From assembly GCF_008040105.1 (NCBI RefSeq), contig NZ_VRMG01000008.1, positions 432,830-496,829 of the forward strand: a stretch of DNA of 64,000 nucleotides, written 5' to 3'. Within the stretch, counting starts at the first letter, position 1, and each line of letters begins with the position of its first letter. Source of the stretch: Lacisediminihabitans profunda (GTDB taxonomy: Bacteria > Actinomycetota > Actinomycetes > Actinomycetales > Microbacteriaceae). A program made the translations under genes and the position numbers. Positions 1-8,379 of the stretch are shown here, one piece after another. The notes below the pieces were generated by a model, which saw only the letters and a list, made by a program, of their open reading frames with translations, was not told the DNA's origin and did not search any database.

Positions 1-53
1 TCGGAGCCCTCGTCGGCGAAGTCTCGCACGCTCTCCGAGAGGGGCACCGCTGA
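1..53 (+). CDS. C-terminal end of an ABC transporter ATP-binding protein (partial)
   Basis: Only the last sixteen codons and a TGA stop are present. They read GALVGEVSHALREGHR, a charged tail that fits the C-terminus of a nitrate/sulfonate/thiamine-type ABC ATPase. No Walker or signature motif lies inside the window, so the call rests mainly on context: the stop overlaps the start of an ABC permease in the arrangement TGATG, and a substrate-binding lipoprotein follows. The protein would energise import from the cytoplasmic side. Confidence 0.6.
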   Translation, partial: GALVGEVSHALREGHR

Positions 54-904
54 TGGCGTCCGTCGACCAACTCGCCCTCGCGACCGGTCGCGTGGCCCGG
101 GACGCCCGCATCCGTCGGGTCTACGCCAGGCGAAGCGCCCAGTGGTGGCCGCCGATCGCCGTGCTGGCGTTGCTCGTGGGCTTCTGGTACCTCGTTGCCG
201 CCTACTACGACAGGGTGCAGGGCCTCGCCTTCCTGGTTCCGTACCCGCACCTCGTGCTCAAGGCCGCGTTCGCCGATCCGCTGTTCTCGCCGCAGCTGGT
301 GCAGGACCTCGGCAACTCGACCCAGGTGGCGCTCACCGGTCTGGTCGTGGCGATCATCATCGGAGTGGCCTGGGCGATCCTGATGTCCCAGGCGAAGTGG
401 ATCGAACGTTCGCTCTATCCCTACGCGGTGATCCTGCAGTGCATCCCGATCCTCGCCCTCGTGCCGCTCATCGGCGCCCTCTTCGGCTACGAATTCCTCT
501 CCCGAGTGATCGTCACGGTGATGATCTCGATCTTCCCCATGGTCTCGAACACCCTGTTCGGGCTGCAGTCGGTGGATCGGGCGCAGCGCGAGCTCTTCAC
601 CCTCCAGGGCGCCGGTCGCTGGACCACGCTCACCAAGCTGCAGTTTCCGGCCGCGCTGCCGTCGATCTTCGTCGGGCTGCGCACGGCGGCCGGCCTCTCG
701 GTGATCGGCGCGATCGTGGGCGACCAGTTCTTCCAGCGCGGCACCCCCGGCCTCGGTGTGCTCATCCAGGTCTCCACCTCGAGGCTGAACGGCGCGGGCA
801 CCTACGCCGCCATCCTCACCGCGTCGGCGCTCGGCGTGGTCGTCTTCCTCGTCTTCGGACTGCTCGGCCGGCTGGTCGTCGGCAAATGGTACGACTTCGG
901 CTGA
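53..904 (+). CDS. ABC transporter permease, SsuC/ThiX-like
   Basis: This 283-residue inner-membrane protein would form the channel of an importer. A cytoplasmic N-terminus of about 35 residues precedes a first membrane segment near residues 36-52, and more hydrophobic segments follow around 90-110, 125-145 and 245-270. The coupling-helix (EAA) region is visible near residues 180-215, with the form ELFTLQGAGRWTTLTKLQFP and a following GLR. The ATG overlaps the TGA of the ATPase, so the two are translationally coupled. The family moves sulfonates, nitrate, taurine or thiamine precursors. The substrate cannot be read from this subunit. Confidence 0.88.
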   Translation: MASVDQLALATGRVARDARIRRVYARRSAQWWPPIAVLALLVGFWYLVAAYYDRVQGLAFLVPYPHLVLKAAFADPLFSPQLVQDLGNSTQVALTGLVVAIIIGVAWAILMSQAKWIERSLYPYAVILQCIPILALVPLIGALFGYEFLSRVIVTVMISIFPMVSNTLFGLQSVDRAQRELFTLQGAGRWTTLTKLQFPAALPSIFVGLRTAAGLSVIGAIVGDQFFQRGTPGLGVLIQVSTSRLNGAGTYAAILTASALGVVVFLVFGLLGRLVVGKWYDFG

Positions 905-972
905 TCTGCCCGGTTTCCCCCGCAATTTCCACCCGCACCACCCTTCGCACCCCACCACCAAGAGGAGTAGCA

Positions 973-2151
973 ATGCACAGAACAGCAGTCCGCTCCACCA
1001 TCGCCGTCGGCATGGTGTTCGCTGCGGGAATCGCCCTGGCCGGTTGCGCGAGCAGCCCGTCCAGCAGCAGTAGTTCGGCACCGACCGCCGCAGCAGGCGC
1101 CGTCGACCTGTCCGCCGTCTGCCCGGCGACCGTCATCATCCAGACCGACTGGAACCCGGAGGCCGACCACGGCCACCTCTACCAGCTTCTCGGACCGAAT
1201 CCCGTGATCAATGCCGACAAGAAGTCGGTGAGCGGCGACCTCTACTCCGGCGGCAAGTCCACCGGGGTCAAGGTCGAGGTACGCTCGGGCGGCCCGGCCA
1301 TCGGCTACTCCACCGTGAGCTCGGAGCTCTACAAGGACAAGGACATCACCCTCGCCTACGTCTCCACGGACGAGGCCGTGCAACTGTCGGCGACCCTGCC
1401 GACCACCGCGGTCTTCGCCGAGAACAACATCTCCCCGCAGATGATCATGTGGGACCCGTCGACCTATCCCAAGGTCAAGACCATTAAGGACCTCGGAGAG
1501 GCGCTCAAGGCGGACGGCGGGGTCGTGCGCTACTTCCAGGGTGCCGCGTACATGGGCTACCTGCAGGGCTCGGGGATCCTCCCGGAGGCGCAGACCGATG
1601 GCGCCTACGACGGCACCCCGGCCAAGTTCGTCACGGCCAAGGGCAAGGACGGCCAGCAGGGCTTCGCCACCGCCGAGCCGTACATCTACCAGAACGAGGT
1701 GAGCGCGTGGGGCAAGCCGGTGGACTTCCAGCTGATCAACGACACCGGCTACCCGATCTACCCGGAGGCCGTCTCGGTGCGCAGCGGTGACCTCGAGAAG
1801 CTCGGCCCGTGCCTCAAGAAGCTCGTGCCGGTGCTGCAGCAGGCCGACGTGGACTACATCTCGAAGCCGGCGGCCACCAACAAGCTCATCGCCGACCTCG
1901 TCACGGCCTACAACAACGGCTGGGTCTACTCCGAGAAGGTCGCGGACTTCGGCGTCGGCCAGATGACGAAGCTCAAGATCGCCTCGAACGGCGACAACGC
2001 CTACGTCGGAGACTTCGACGTGGCACGGGTGCAGAAGGTCATCGACATCGACACCCCGCTGTTCACGAAGACCGGGTCTGCCCCGAAGGCCGGCCTCAAG
2101 GCGACCGACCTGTTCACCAACGAATTCATCGACAAGACGATCGGATTCTGA
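973..2151 (+). CDS. ABC transporter substrate-binding lipoprotein, NMT1/THI5-like
   Basis: This is a 392-residue extracytoplasmic solute receptor. A signal peptide ends in the lipobox LAGC with the acylated cysteine near residue 27, followed by a Ser-rich linker. The mature protein opens with an IIQTDWNPEADHGHLYQL block, like the LDWFPNPDH block of NMT1/THI5 and HMP/pyrimidine-binding receptors. The ATG has a GAGGAG ribosome site just upstream (about 962-967). It lies 68 bp after the permease and 7 bp before the SDR gene. The family suggests a small heterocyclic or amine-type ligand, but that is inference. No part of the sequence identifies the ligand. Confidence 0.85.
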   Translation: MHRTAVRSTIAVGMVFAAGIALAGCASSPSSSSSSAPTAAAGAVDLSAVCPATVIIQTDWNPEADHGHLYQLLGPNPVINADKKSVSGDLYSGGKSTGVKVEVRSGGPAIGYSTVSSELYKDKDITLAYVSTDEAVQLSATLPTTAVFAENNISPQMIMWDPSTYPKVKTIKDLGEALKADGGVVRYFQGAAYMGYLQGSGILPEAQTDGAYDGTPAKFVTAKGKDGQQGFATAEPYIYQNEVSAWGKPVDFQLINDTGYPIYPEAVSVRSGDLEKLGPCLKKLVPVLQQADVDYISKPAATNKLIADLVTAYNNGWVYSEKVADFGVGQMTKLKIASNGDNAYVGDFDVARVQKVIDIDTPLFTKTGSAPKAGLKATDLFTNEFIDKTIGF

Positions 2152-2158
2152 CCCCCTC

Positions 2159-2920
2159 ATGAATGATCCACTGGTGACGGCGACCGGGCGGCTCGCGGGC
2201 AAGCGCGTCGTCGTCACCGGTGGGGCACGAGGCATCGGCGGCGCGATCGCCGGCCGATTCGCGTCGGAGGGCGCGAGCGTGGCGATCCTCGACCGGCTCG
2301 TCGACGAGGGATCGCGCCTCGCCGTCGCGCTCGGCGGCAGCTTCCACTCCGTCGACCTCGTCGACCCGGTGGACACGATGGCCGCCACCGAGGCGGCGAT
2401 CGCCGGACTCGGCGGCATCGACATCCTCGTCAACAGCGCCGGCATCCTGCGCCTCCTGCCGTTGCTCGAGGTGACCGTCGCCGACTGGAACGAGATGTTC
2501 TCCATCAACACCCGGGCCATGCTCAGCACCATGCAGGTGGCCGCGCGGTGGATGATCGCGGCCGGCGATGGCGGCAAGATCATCAACCTCGCGAGCATGG
2601 CGGCGAAAAAGGGCGGGGCCGGCGAGGGCCACTACGCCGCCTCGAAGGCGGCCGTCGTCGCCCTCACCCGCGTCGCCGCGCTGGAGTGGGGCGAGCACGG
2701 CATCGTAGCGAACTCGCTCTGCCCCGGCTACGTTCTCACCGACATGGGCGCCGCCACCCGCACCGACGACGACGTGAAGACCTGGTCGTCGTACTCCCCG
2801 CTCGGCCGTCTCGGCGAGCCGTCCGATGTGGCGGGCGTCGCCCTGTTCCTCGCGTCCCAGGACGCCAACTACCTCACCGGCCAGGCGATCAACGTCACCG
2901 GCGGCATGGTCATGCACTGA
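2159..2920 (+). CDS. Short-chain dehydrogenase/reductase
   Basis: This 253-residue classical SDR is a cytoplasmic NAD(P)-dependent alcohol/ketone oxidoreductase. The cofactor motif TGGARGIG is at about residues 20-27, the NSAG motif (usually NNAG) near 90, and the catalytic Ser and YAASK (Tyr-x3-Lys) near 144 and 157-161. A PGYVLTDM segment and a C-terminal GGMVMH complete the pattern. It starts 7 bp after the lipoprotein gene and is followed after 23 bp by the FAD-linked oxidase, so all are probably one transcript. Context suggests it oxidises an alcohol on the imported compound or on a product of it. Confidence 0.9.
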   Translation: MNDPLVTATGRLAGKRVVVTGGARGIGGAIAGRFASEGASVAILDRLVDEGSRLAVALGGSFHSVDLVDPVDTMAATEAAIAGLGGIDILVNSAGILRLLPLLEVTVADWNEMFSINTRAMLSTMQVAARWMIAAGDGGKIINLASMAAKKGGAGEGHYAASKAAVVALTRVAALEWGEHGIVANSLCPGYVLTDMGAATRTDDDVKTWSSYSPLGRLGEPSDVAGVALFLASQDANYLTGQAINVTGGMVMH

Positions 2921-2943
2921 TGCCCGATCCAAAGGAAATCCCC

Positions 2944-4260
2944 ATGAACGACACCCTCACGGCACTCGAAACCGAACTCCGCGGCATCCTCGGCGACAAG
3001 GGGGTCAGCGCGGAACTCGTCGCGCGCGAGCGCGCGTCGGTGGACGGGTCCCGGCTCTCCCCCGTGATCACCGAGCAGCTGCCCCTCGGCCTCGCCGACC
3101 TCGTGGCGTGGCCGACCACCGCCGAGCAGGCCGCCCTCGTGGTGGCCGCCGCGGTTCGTCACGGAGTGCCGATCACCCCGCGCGGCAAGGGGACCGGCAA
3201 CTACGGCCAGGCCATTCCGATGAGCGGCGGACTCGTGCTCGACCTGTCCAAGGCGCGCACGATCGTGGAGGTCGGGGACGGCTTCATCACGGCGGATGCC
3301 GGGGCCTCGCTCGCGGCGCTCGAACAGGCCGCGAACCGGGCGGGCCAGCAGGTGCTGATGTACCCGTCCACCGCGAACTCGTCGATCGGCGGCTTCCTCT
3401 CCGGCGGCTCCGGCGGCACCGGGTCGATCAAACACGGCATGCTGCACACCGGGTTCGCCCTCGCGCTCGACGTCGTGCACGCGGTTCCAGACGCGACAAT
3501 CGTGCGGGTGGCGGGCGCGGATGCCGAACCGTACATCCATAACTACGGCACGGCCGGCATCATCCTGCGCGCGACGGTCGCCCTCGAACCGCTGCAGGAC
3601 TGGCGTGGCTTCTTCGCGAGCTTCGACACCTTCGAGCAGGCGCTCGCGGTGATCCGCCCCTTCGCCGACCTCGAGCCGACGCCCCGGCTCGTGTCGGCCG
3701 ACCAGGCCACCCTCGCCAACGCGCTGCCGACGGATGCGGCGATCCCCGCCGACCGGGCGAGCCTGCGGGCGATTCTCGATGTCGCATCCGTCGCGGAGGC
3801 GACCAGGCTCGTCGAGGCGGCCGGCGGTCGCGTCGAGGACGTGCGGGAGGGCGCCCAGGCCTCGATGAAGATCAGCATGATGTCGTACAACCACCCGATC
3901 GAGTGGCTGCAGAAGGCGTATCCGGACACCTACTTCCACGTCGAGGTGTCGGGCGACGCGCTCGTCGACCGCATCGACGAGGTGCAGGCCGTGTACCCGG
4001 GAGGGATGCTGCACATCGAGGCCCAGAAGGGCCGCCCGATCGGGATGCTCGCGGGCGTCTACTCCAGCGCGGAGGAGGTCTACGCGGGCTTCGACCGGCT
4101 GGCCGATCTCGGGGTCGGCTACCACAACCCGCACCAGTGGTTCGTGGACTACCAGCCCGAACGAACCGCGCGCCTGGCCGAGACGACCGACCCGCATGGC
4201 CTGCTCAATCCGGGCAAGCTGCGGCGCGAACCGGCCGTCGTGACGGGAGACCAGCGATGA
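2944..4260 (+). CDS. FAD-binding oxidoreductase, PCMH/GlcD type
   Basis: This 438-residue flavoprotein belongs to the vanillyl-alcohol-oxidase/GlcD superfamily. An N-terminal PCMH FAD-binding domain (about residues 30-210) shows the ITPRGKGTGNYGQ and GGFLSGGSGGTGSIKHG blocks that wrap the FAD pyrophosphate. The C-terminal substrate-cap domain ends in DPHGLLNPGK, the usual family terminus. I chose the ATG at 2944 because the protein then has family length and the start sits 23 bp behind the SDR stop. The stop overlaps the next gene by ATGA. Such enzymes oxidise hydroxy acids, alcohols or amines. The specific substrate is unknown. Confidence 0.88.
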   Translation: MNDTLTALETELRGILGDKGVSAELVARERASVDGSRLSPVITEQLPLGLADLVAWPTTAEQAALVVAAAVRHGVPITPRGKGTGNYGQAIPMSGGLVLDLSKARTIVEVGDGFITADAGASLAALEQAANRAGQQVLMYPSTANSSIGGFLSGGSGGTGSIKHGMLHTGFALALDVVHAVPDATIVRVAGADAEPYIHNYGTAGIILRATVALEPLQDWRGFFASFDTFEQALAVIRPFADLEPTPRLVSADQATLANALPTDAAIPADRASLRAILDVASVAEATRLVEAAGGRVEDVREGAQASMKISMMSYNHPIEWLQKAYPDTYFHVEVSGDALVDRIDEVQAVYPGGMLHIEAQKGRPIGMLAGVYSSAEEVYAGFDRLADLGVGYHNPHQWFVDYQPERTARLAETTDPHGLLNPGKLRREPAVVTGDQR

Positions 4261-5033
4261 ACTCTCGCGACCTGGTCAACCTCTCCGGGCCGGCCGCCGC
4301 CGCCGCCCTCACGGCCGACTCGATCCTCGTGTTGCCCACCGGGGCGATCGAGCACCACGGCCCGCACCTGCCGCTCTCCACCGACTTCCTCATGGCCGAC
4401 ATGATCGGCCGCGTGGTGGTCGAGACCGCGGCATCCGCCGGGCAGGATGTCTGGCTGCTCCCCTCGCTCGCCTACACGAAGTCGGACGAGCACCACTGGG
4501 CGCCCGGCACCGTGTGGCTCACCTGGGACACGCTCATGCAGACGGTCGTGGACATCGGCCGCTCGGTCGCCGCAACCCCGGCGAAGACTCTCGTGTTCTA
4601 CAACGGGCACGGCGGCAACATCGCGCTGCTGCAGGTGGCGCTGCGTGAGCTGCGCCGCCGCTTCGGACTGCGCACCTTTCTCATGGGCACCGGGATCACC
4701 GCCGGCGATGGCTTCGACGGTCCGGACGAACGCGGCTTCGGCATCCACGGCGGTCACGGCGAGACGTCGATGATCCTGCACCTGCGGCCCGACCTGGTGG
4801 ACATGACCCAGGCCGATCGATGGGTACCGGACCACCTGGCCGACCTCGAACACATCAAGTTCAACGGCGGCCCGGTGAGCTTCGGCTGGCTCAGCAACGA
4901 CTTCGGCCCGGTGGGCGTGATCGGCGATGCGAGCGGCGCGAACGCGGAGGCGGGCAAGCGAATCTTCGACCGGGCGGTGGCCAACGGCGTCGCGGCCCTC
5001 GCCGAGATCGCCGGGTTCAGGCACCAGCCATGA
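4257..5033 (+). CDS. Creatininase-family metal-dependent hydrolase
   Basis: This 258-residue protein has the metal-site signature of the creatininase family: GAIEHHGPHLPLSTD (Glu32, His34, Asp43), a later NGHGGN and a final HGGHGETS with the bridging Glu. The family hydrolyses cyclic amides (creatinine), formamides (archaeal riboflavin ArfB), 3-dehydro-inosose, or processes mycofactocin peptide (MftE). All metal ligands look intact, so activity is likely. It overlaps the oxidase upstream and the PdxH-like gene downstream by ATGA, which indicates tight co-expression. I infer that it opens a ring or cleaves an amide made by the two upstream oxidoreductases. The real substrate is not known. Confidence 0.88.
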   Translation: MNSRDLVNLSGPAAAAALTADSILVLPTGAIEHHGPHLPLSTDFLMADMIGRVVVETAASAGQDVWLLPSLAYTKSDEHHWAPGTVWLTWDTLMQTVVDIGRSVAATPAKTLVFYNGHGGNIALLQVALRELRRRFGLRTFLMGTGITAGDGFDGPDERGFGIHGGHGETSMILHLRPDLVDMTQADRWVPDHLADLEHIKFNGGPVSFGWLSNDFGPVGVIGDASGANAEAGKRIFDRAVANGVAALAEIAGFRHQP

Positions 5034-5602
5034 GCGAGCCGAGCGAGCCGTGGGCCCTCGCGGCCGAGTGGCTGCCGGCGAACGACGATCCAGAGCGGCC
5101 GCAGATGACGGTCGCGACGGTGTCGGCGTCCGGGGAACCGGACGCCCGCACGGTGCTGCTGACCGAGTTCGACGGGCAGGGCTTCTACTTCCACACCGAC
5201 GCGCTGTCCCGCAAGGCGGCGAGCATCGTCGCCAATCCCGCCGTGGCGCTCGCCTTCCTCTGGCCCGGTTTCAGCCGCCAGCTCGTGGTGCAGGGCCGGG
5301 CCGAGGTGGCGCCGGCGGCGGAGATCGCGGCGGCCTACCGGTCGCGTTCGCCCTACCTGCAGCAGCTCGCCTGGCTCAACACCTTCGAGTACGCGCAGGC
5401 ACCGGATGAGGAGCGCCGAGCCCGCTGGGCGGCCTTCGCGGCGTCCCACCCCTCCGGCTTCGATCAGCCGGAGAACTGGATCGGATTCCTCGTTCGTCCG
5501 AGCCGGATGACGTTCTGGACGAGCGACCAGGAGGCGGCGAGCCGCCGCCTCGAGTACCGGGCCACCTCGGGCGGATGGACGGTCGCGCACCTTCCCGGCT
5601 AG
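5030..5602 (+). CDS. PdxH-like pyridoxamine 5'-phosphate oxidase family flavoprotein
   Basis: This 190-residue split-barrel protein resembles PNP/PMP oxidase. It has an RTVLLTEFDGQGFYFHTD block, SRKAASIVANP, an FLWPGFSRQLVVQGRAEV block and a C-terminal WIGFLVRPSRMTFW followed by RRLEYR. These are the FMN-binding and dimer segments of PdxH. The usual C-terminal R-L-H-D-R substrate loop is replaced by DQEAASRRLEYR, so the pyridoxal-phosphate site is altered and I do not assign pdxH. ATGA overlap ties it to the creatininase gene. Its stop shares the tetranucleotide CTAG with the stop of the facing methyltransferase gene. Confidence 0.82.
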   Translation: MSEPSEPWALAAEWLPANDDPERPQMTVATVSASGEPDARTVLLTEFDGQGFYFHTDALSRKAASIVANPAVALAFLWPGFSRQLVVQGRAEVAPAAEIAAAYRSRSPYLQQLAWLNTFEYAQAPDEERRARWAAFAASHPSGFDQPENWIGFLVRPSRMTFWTSDQEAASRRLEYRATSGGWTVAHLPG

Positions 5603-6225
5603 TCGGTGGGTCGACGGGCGAGCAGGATGGCGTCGATGGCGACCCCGCCATCCACCGGCCGCTCGACCTGGCGGCATTCGATGACCTCGAGGTCGGTGCT
5701 CGCCGCCGCGGCGCGCAACTCGGCGACATCGTGCAGGATCAGCGGGTTCTGCGGACCTCCGATGCCTCGGCTGAGATTGTCGCGATCGTGGCCGATCATG
5801 GCCAGGGTGCCGCCCGGCCGGAGCGACGCCGCGGCGTTGGCGACCGCCCGGGCGAGTTGCTCGGCGGGGAGCTGAAGGTAGGCGATCACGACGAGGTCGA
5901 CCGGCTCCGGCGCGACCCAGGTCGTCGCGTCCGCGACGACCCAGTCGATGTCGGTGTCCACGCCGTCAGTGCCGGCGCGGAGCTCCGCCGCGCGCGCCTT
6001 GCCGATCGCGAGCCCGGCCGCCGAGAAGTCCACCGCCGTCACCGGCCAGCCGAGGGAGGCGAGCCACAGGGCGTTCCTGCCCTCGCCCGCCGCGAGATCC
6101 ACCGCCCGGCCAGGTGGGAGCGCGCCCACCGTCGACTCGATCCAGGCGTTCGGCCCCCTCGACCACACCGTCGATCCGGCGGCCGCCGCCTCCGTGTACC
6201 GCTCGTCCCACATCGCGTTGCTCAT
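5599..6225 (-). CDS. Class I SAM-dependent methyltransferase
   Basis: This 208-residue Rossmann-fold methyltransferase is of the TehB/tellurite-resistance-like type. The SAM motif I is VDLAAGEGRNALWLA (about residues 42-56), followed by an acidic VTAVDFS at the end of beta-2, VVADATTW and LRPGGTLAMIGHD. It starts within an ATGA overlap behind the MetV-MetF-like gene, so the two form one leftward operon that converges on the PdxH-like operon. The substrate is not indicated. The pairing with a methylenetetrahydrofolate-reductase homologue suggests a one-carbon link. Confidence 0.85.
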   Translation of the reverse strand: MSNAMWDERYTEAAAAGSTVWSRGPNAWIESTVGALPPGRAVDLAAGEGRNALWLASLGWPVTAVDFSAAGLAIGKARAAELRAGTDGVDTDIDWVVADATTWVAPEPVDLVVIAYLQLPAEQLARAVANAAASLRPGGTLAMIGHDRDNLSRGIGGPQNPLILHDVAELRAAAASTDLEVIECRQVERPVDGGVAIDAILLARRPTD

Positions 6226-7247
6226 TGCACCAACTCCAACTCATCCGAAATCCGCGCGAGTGCCTCGGCGAACCAGGCCTCGCCACCCGGGTCTGCCCCG
6301 CCGGACAGGTTCACCCCCGCGACCCCGTCGATCGCGAGGAAGGACCGCGCGAGGTCGGCGGCGGAGGCCACACCCTCCGCGAACGGGTCGCGCGCGGCGA
6401 GGATGCGGTCCAGGTAGCCGTCGGGGAGCACGAGCGTCGTGAAGCTCCGCAGCAGTTCCGCGCTGGCCCGGTCGACGACGATCGGCACGCAGGGGATGAA
6501 CCGCATCGTCACGCCGAGGTCCCTCGAGGCTCCGACGAACGCCGCGACGGCCGCCGCGCCTCCGCAGTGGTTGACGAAGCAGACCTCCGCTCCGGCGCGC
6601 TGCTTCTCGAGAAGCCGGGAGGGGCGGCGATCCACCGGCGGGGCGGCCGGCGACTCCGCGACCGAGACGAGGTGCCCGTTCGCGCGGGCGAGCGCGGCCG
6701 CCTCCGTGGAGTCGAGGTCGAACACCGGCCGGGCGTCGGGCCGCGACCCGGTGAGGGTGTGGTCGCCGGTGACGCAGTGCACCCCGGACACGCCGACGTG
6801 GGCGAGGCCGGCGAGTTCGCCCTCCATCGCCACTCGGTTGCGGTCCCGGCAGTTGAGGCCGGTCCAGACGTCGAGTCCGGAGCTCCGGATGAGGTGGGCG
6901 CGATACGAGGGCGAGTACTGCACGCGCGCGGTCCCGGCGTCCCCGGCGAGCACGGCATCCACCCGACCGGTCAGCGCCGCCGCGCACTCGGTGATCGAGC
7001 GAGCATCCAGCGCCCGTGCCGGAAAGTCGGCGACCACGATCTGGCGGGTAGAGAGCAGCCCGCGCATCCGCACGGCACCCTCGGACTGCCGCGCCACCGA
7101 CGGGCCGGGAGCCCCGCCCCCGTGCCAGCGCGCGGTCGGCGTCTCGAGGAACACGCACGGGTGCGGTGATACCTCGCAGCTGCCGTCGAACCTGACCCCG
7201 CCGCACGGCCCGTACTCCATGAGCTTCGGGCACTCCAGCAGGGTCAT
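6222..7247 (-). CDS. MetV-MetF-like protein (MTHFR_C cysteine domain fused to a methylenetetrahydrofolate-reductase-like barrel)
   Basis: This is a 341-residue protein. The first ~35 residues carry four cysteines (6, 15, 24, 31) in ECPKLMEYGPCGGV...GSCEV...PC, the signature of the MTHFR C-terminal/MetV domain. The rest is a TIM barrel with TGLNCRDRNRVAMEGELAG and a following TGD, the flavin and folate block of MetF. In acetogens MetV and MetF are separate subunits. Here the cysteine domain sits at the N-terminus of a single chain. It probably binds a folate one-carbon unit. Whether it is a true reductase is unclear. It is the first gene of an operon with the methyltransferase. Confidence 0.72.
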   Translation of the reverse strand: MTLLECPKLMEYGPCGGVRFDGSCEVSPHPCVFLETPTARWHGGGAPGPSVARQSEGAVRMRGLLSTRQIVVADFPARALDARSITECAAALTGRVDAVLAGDAGTARVQYSPSYRAHLIRSSGLDVWTGLNCRDRNRVAMEGELAGLAHVGVSGVHCVTGDHTLTGSRPDARPVFDLDSTEAAALARANGHLVSVAESPAAPPVDRRPSRLLEKQRAGAEVCFVNHCGGAAAVAAFVGASRDLGVTMRFIPCVPIVVDRASAELLRSFTTLVLPDGYLDRILAARDPFAEGVASAADLARSFLAIDGVAGVNLSGGADPGGEAWFAEALARISDELELVQ

Positions 7248-7386
7248 TGCCCCAGCCTAGGCCGCCCTCGAGCAGGGAGAAGCGCGCCTCGCGGCGGGGA
7301 AATGGGCTTGCGGAGGGCGTCCTAACCCCCTCCGCGAGCAGCCTTCCCCCCGCCGCCGGGGCCACCGCGAGGGATGCGGCGACGAG
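7248..7386. repeat. Intergenic spacer with CTCGCGGCGGG-type repeat unit
   Basis: No gene is seen in this 139-bp convergent-side spacer. It contains CTCGCGGCGGGG at 7288-7299 and then an imperfect palindrome running from GCTTGCGGAGGG to CCCTCCGCGAGC with GTCCTAAC in the middle. The same GCGGAGGGNGTCCTAACCCCC core recurs near 47454-47474, and CTCGCGGCGGG recurs near 57265-57410, so this is one member of a dispersed repeat family. Confidence 0.6.
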
Positions 7387-8302
<916 letters not shown>

Positions 8303-8367
8303 GACGCAAGGCTAACGAGGGAACGGTTCGTGAACGTGGGTTGAACCGACGGGGCGCCCGAGTCCGG

Positions 8368-8373
8368 GATAAT
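8368..8373 (+). promoter_or_regulatory. -10 element directly upstream of allantoinase (leaderless geometry)
   Basis: GATAAT ends six bases before the ATG at 8380, so transcription would start at or next to the start codon and the message would have no leader. No ribosome-binding site is visible. No well-spaced -35 is evident; TTGAAC at 8341 is 21 bp away. Confidence 0.5.
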
Positions 8374-8379
8374 GAAACG

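Noticed and set aside
2869..4197. 442-residue reading frame opposite the FAD-oxidase gene
   Set aside because: It is the antisense of a gene with strong flavoprotein motifs, is Arg/His/Gly-rich, has no recognisable domain and no start context.
2159..5602. Mycofactocin cluster (creatininase MftE plus SDR plus flavoprotein)
   Set aside because: No MftA precursor, MftB, MftC radical SAM or MftF is present, and a solute importer heads the operon.
5030..5602. True pdxH (pyridoxal phosphate synthesis)
   Set aside because: The conserved C-terminal R-L-H-D-R substrate loop is altered and the gene is in a catabolic-looking operon.
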